A stretch of DNA of 6,906 bases from Paludibacteraceae bacterium (lineage in GTDB: Bacteria; Bacteroidota; Bacteroidia; Bacteroidales; Paludibacteraceae): assembly GCA_947445425.1 (NCBI GenBank), contig CANFFA010000129.1, positions 1 to 6,906 on the forward strand, written 5' to 3'. The notes beneath the pieces are model-generated. The model worked only from the letters and a program-made list of their open reading frames with translations. It made no database searches and was not told where the DNA came from. This document shows, piece by piece, positions 5,607 through 6,906 of the stretch. How positions within the stretch are numbered: the first letter of the stretch is position 1; the number at the start of each line of letters is the position of its first letter. The translations under genes were made by a program, and so were the position numbers.

Positions 5607-6203
5607 ATGGAGACAGAAATAAAATTAACGATTACAGGATTGGTTTATAATCAAACAGTTATTGGTACATATGGGCTAGTGTTAAGTGAGGAGTTTGGGA
5701 GTCGAAGATTTTCAGTGATGATTGGTGAGCCTGAAGCACAGTCGATTGCATTGAAAATGAATAAAAAAAAATCACCCCGACCTTTGACGCATGATTTGAT
5801 TAAAAGTTTATTGAATTTATTTGAAGCCAAATTGCAAAAGGTAGTTATTTATGATATGATTAATGATGTGTTTTTTTCAGAACTTCACATCGTAAAGGAT
5901 GACAAATTAATAGTAGTGGATGCCCGTACTTCTGATGCTGTAGCTTTGGCAGTACGTGCTGATTGTCCAATATTTATTAAGTCTGAGATTTTGGAGCTTG
6001 TCGGAACTGAGGTTGAGACTGAAGCGCAAACACAAAAACAGGAGACTACTCAAATCGGTCTGGATGACCTTACTGTTGAAGATTTGGATCTTCTTCCTTT
6101 GGACGCATTGGATGAATTACTAGAGGTAGCTTTGCAAGAAGAAAAGTATGAGTTGGCCGTTAAATTAAGGGATGCTATTCAACGTAGAAAAGAACTTGAG
6201 TGA
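5607..6203 (+). CDS. Bifunctional nuclease (DUF151) family protein with C-terminal UVR motif
   Basis: The 198-aa protein has a BFN/DUF151 domain over about residues 1-130, with landmarks GSRRFSVMIGEPEAQSIAL at 31-49, RPLTHDLI at 58-65 and DARTSDAVALAVR at 105-117. An acidic, Gln/Thr-rich linker (about 131-160) leads to a UVR motif at about 166-198 (LDELLEVALQEEKYELAVKLRD), as in UvrB/UvrC and Clp-associated proteins, where it mediates protein contacts. Some DUF151 members have reported DNase and RNase activity; the role in Bacteroidota is not settled, so nuclease activity is inferred from the family only. The domain order BFN plus UVR is, as I recall, usual in this phylum. ATG 5607 is preceded by an A-rich, SD-less leader. 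It converges on dnaB, with a shared terminator, and appears monocistronic. Confidence 0.93.
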   Translation: METEIKLTITGLVYNQTVIGTYGLVLSEEFGSRRFSVMIGEPEAQSIALKMNKKKSPRPLTHDLIKSLLNLFEAKLQKVVIYDMINDVFFSELHIVKDDKLIVVDARTSDAVALAVRADCPIFIKSEILELVGTEVETEAQTQKQETTQIGLDDLTVEDLDLLPLDALDELLEVALQEEKYELAVKLRDAIQRRKELE

Positions 6204-6235
6204 ATTTGATGATAATATTTGATTTATAGATAAAT

Positions 6236-6275
6236 ACCAAAAGCGGGTAGTGAATTTTCACTACCCGCTTTTGGT
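6236..6275. terminator. Bidirectional terminator between the convergent nuclease gene and dnaB
   Basis: Arms 6236-6253 and 6258-6275 form a perfect 18-bp stem with a four-base loop, GC-rich in the middle (GCGGGTAGTG) and T-rich at the foot (CTTTTGGT) on both strands. It lies 33 bases after the nuclease stop and its last base is the final position of the dnaB stop codon, so it serves both convergent genes. Confidence 0.85.
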
Positions 6276-6906
6276 TAAAATGGCATTTCGTCCTTTTGCC
6301 CACTTCCTAGGAAGGGGGCTGGCATTTGTGTACTCAATGCTGGAGCATCAGGGTAAAAATTGGAGTTTCCATCATTCATTTTAGATGAAATAGTTTGGAA
6401 TCCGCTGTTTCCAAAAGGATTGTCATCAATGTCTTTGTCATCCTTATTCATGAACTTGGCATAAGCCCCTTTGAACTTTAAATCAGCATCATCAGTAGCA
6501 CCATTACGGTGCTTTGCAACAATGATTTGCGCAATTCCGAGTGTAGAATTCCCTTGTAAATCTTCCGTTATTTTATAATACTCAGGTCTGTGAATAAAGC
6601 AAACCATATCCGCATCTTGCTCAATGGCACCCGATTCACGTAAATCCGATAGTTGAGGTCGCTTTCCTTCGTAACCAGTACGCCCTTCTACTCCACGATT
6701 GAGCTGTGAAAGTGCTATGATGGGGATGTCTAATTCCTTTGCCAATCCTTTCAAAGAGCGTGAGATGATACTAATTTCTTGTTCACGACTACCAAAGCTC
6801 ATTCCGCTGGCATTCATCAACTGTAAATAGTCAATAATAAGGATTTGAACCTTGTGTTCTTTTACCAATCGTCGTGCTTTACTTCTCAATTCGAAAACAG
6901 ACAAAC
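6275..6906 (-). CDS. dnaB: Replicative DNA helicase DnaB, C-terminal part (partial)
   Basis: DnaB is the hexameric 5'-3' helicase that unwinds the replication fork. About 210 C-terminal residues are present; the frame is open to the right edge, where the apparent first codon is TTG, an internal Leu (LSVFELR), not a start. Numbering from it, visible RecA-fold elements are Walker [11 protein letters not shown] at 21-30, ALSQLNR at 64-70, [16 protein letters not shown] at 84-99 and the KHRNG arginine-finger region at 131-135. The Walker A motif and N-terminal primase-binding domain lie outside. After about residue 155 comes an Asp/Asn/Pro/Gly-rich tail ending KDEMPF. The stop is TAA at 6275-6277, overlapping a terminator shared with the convergent gene. 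The reading is typical of chromosomal Bacteroidota dnaB rather than phage. Confidence 0.97.
   Translation of the reverse strand, partial: LSVFELRSKARRLVKEHKVQILIIDYLQLMNASGMSFGSREQEISIISRSLKGLAKELDIPIIALSQLNRGVEGRTGYEGKRPQLSDLRESGAIEQDADMVCFIHRPEYYKITEDLQGNSTLGIAQIIVAKHRNGATDDADLKFKGAYAKFMNKDDKDIDDNPFGNSGFQTISSKMNDGNSNFYPDAPALSTQMPAPFLGSGQKDEMPF

Noticed and set aside
6902..6904. Start codon of dnaB at the right edge
   Set aside because: The codon is TTG within the conserved LSVFELR segment of DnaB, and the frame continues open to the window edge; the gene is truncated by the window.

Overview
The window looks like a chromosomal segment of a Bacteroidota bacterium. The evidence is AT-rich DNA, start codons without Shine-Dalgarno sequences, several promoter matches to the Bacteroidota -7 consensus TAnnTTTG, a short archaeal/eukaryotic-type prolyl-tRNA synthetase, and SmpB, DnaB and bifunctional-nuclease proteins that read like members of that phylum. 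Genus cannot be fixed from the sequence alone.

Positions 1 to about 2805 appear to be the right end of an integrative element (ICE or genomic island). It carries the start of a small unrecognised protein at the left edge (minus strand), a very strong symmetric terminator, an unrecognised 305-aa gene, and a tyrosine recombinase (minus strand). The recombinase is transcribed away from a 3' fragment of a tRNA-Ser gene at about 2782-2803. That fragment has no 5' half and no matching T-stem partner, so it is best read as the attachment-site copy left at the element's distal end. The intact tRNA-Ser should lie at the other end of the element, to the left of this window. An 11-12 bp inverted repeat brackets the -7 box of the recombinase promoter and is a candidate operator.

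Positions 2807-3145 hold no gene. They contain a terminator that probably once served the tRNA, two near-identical 38-nt direct repeats plus a degraded third copy (possibly an old IS end), and the terminator of proS.

Positions 3146-6906 are housekeeping chromosome: proS (minus), smpB (minus), a DUF151 bifunctional nuclease gene with a C-terminal UVR motif (plus), and the C-terminal part of dnaB (minus, running off the right edge). Each complete gene has its own recognisable terminator, and most have a plausible promoter, so they look like independent transcription units. proS and smpB act in translation (tRNA-Pro charging; trans-translation ribosome rescue), while dnaB acts in replication. 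The proS leader and the smpB start region share a small AT-rich repeat that also complicates the smpB start call.

The most unusual content is on the element side: the unrecognised cargo gene, the operator-like repeat on the int promoter, and the attachment-site fragment.
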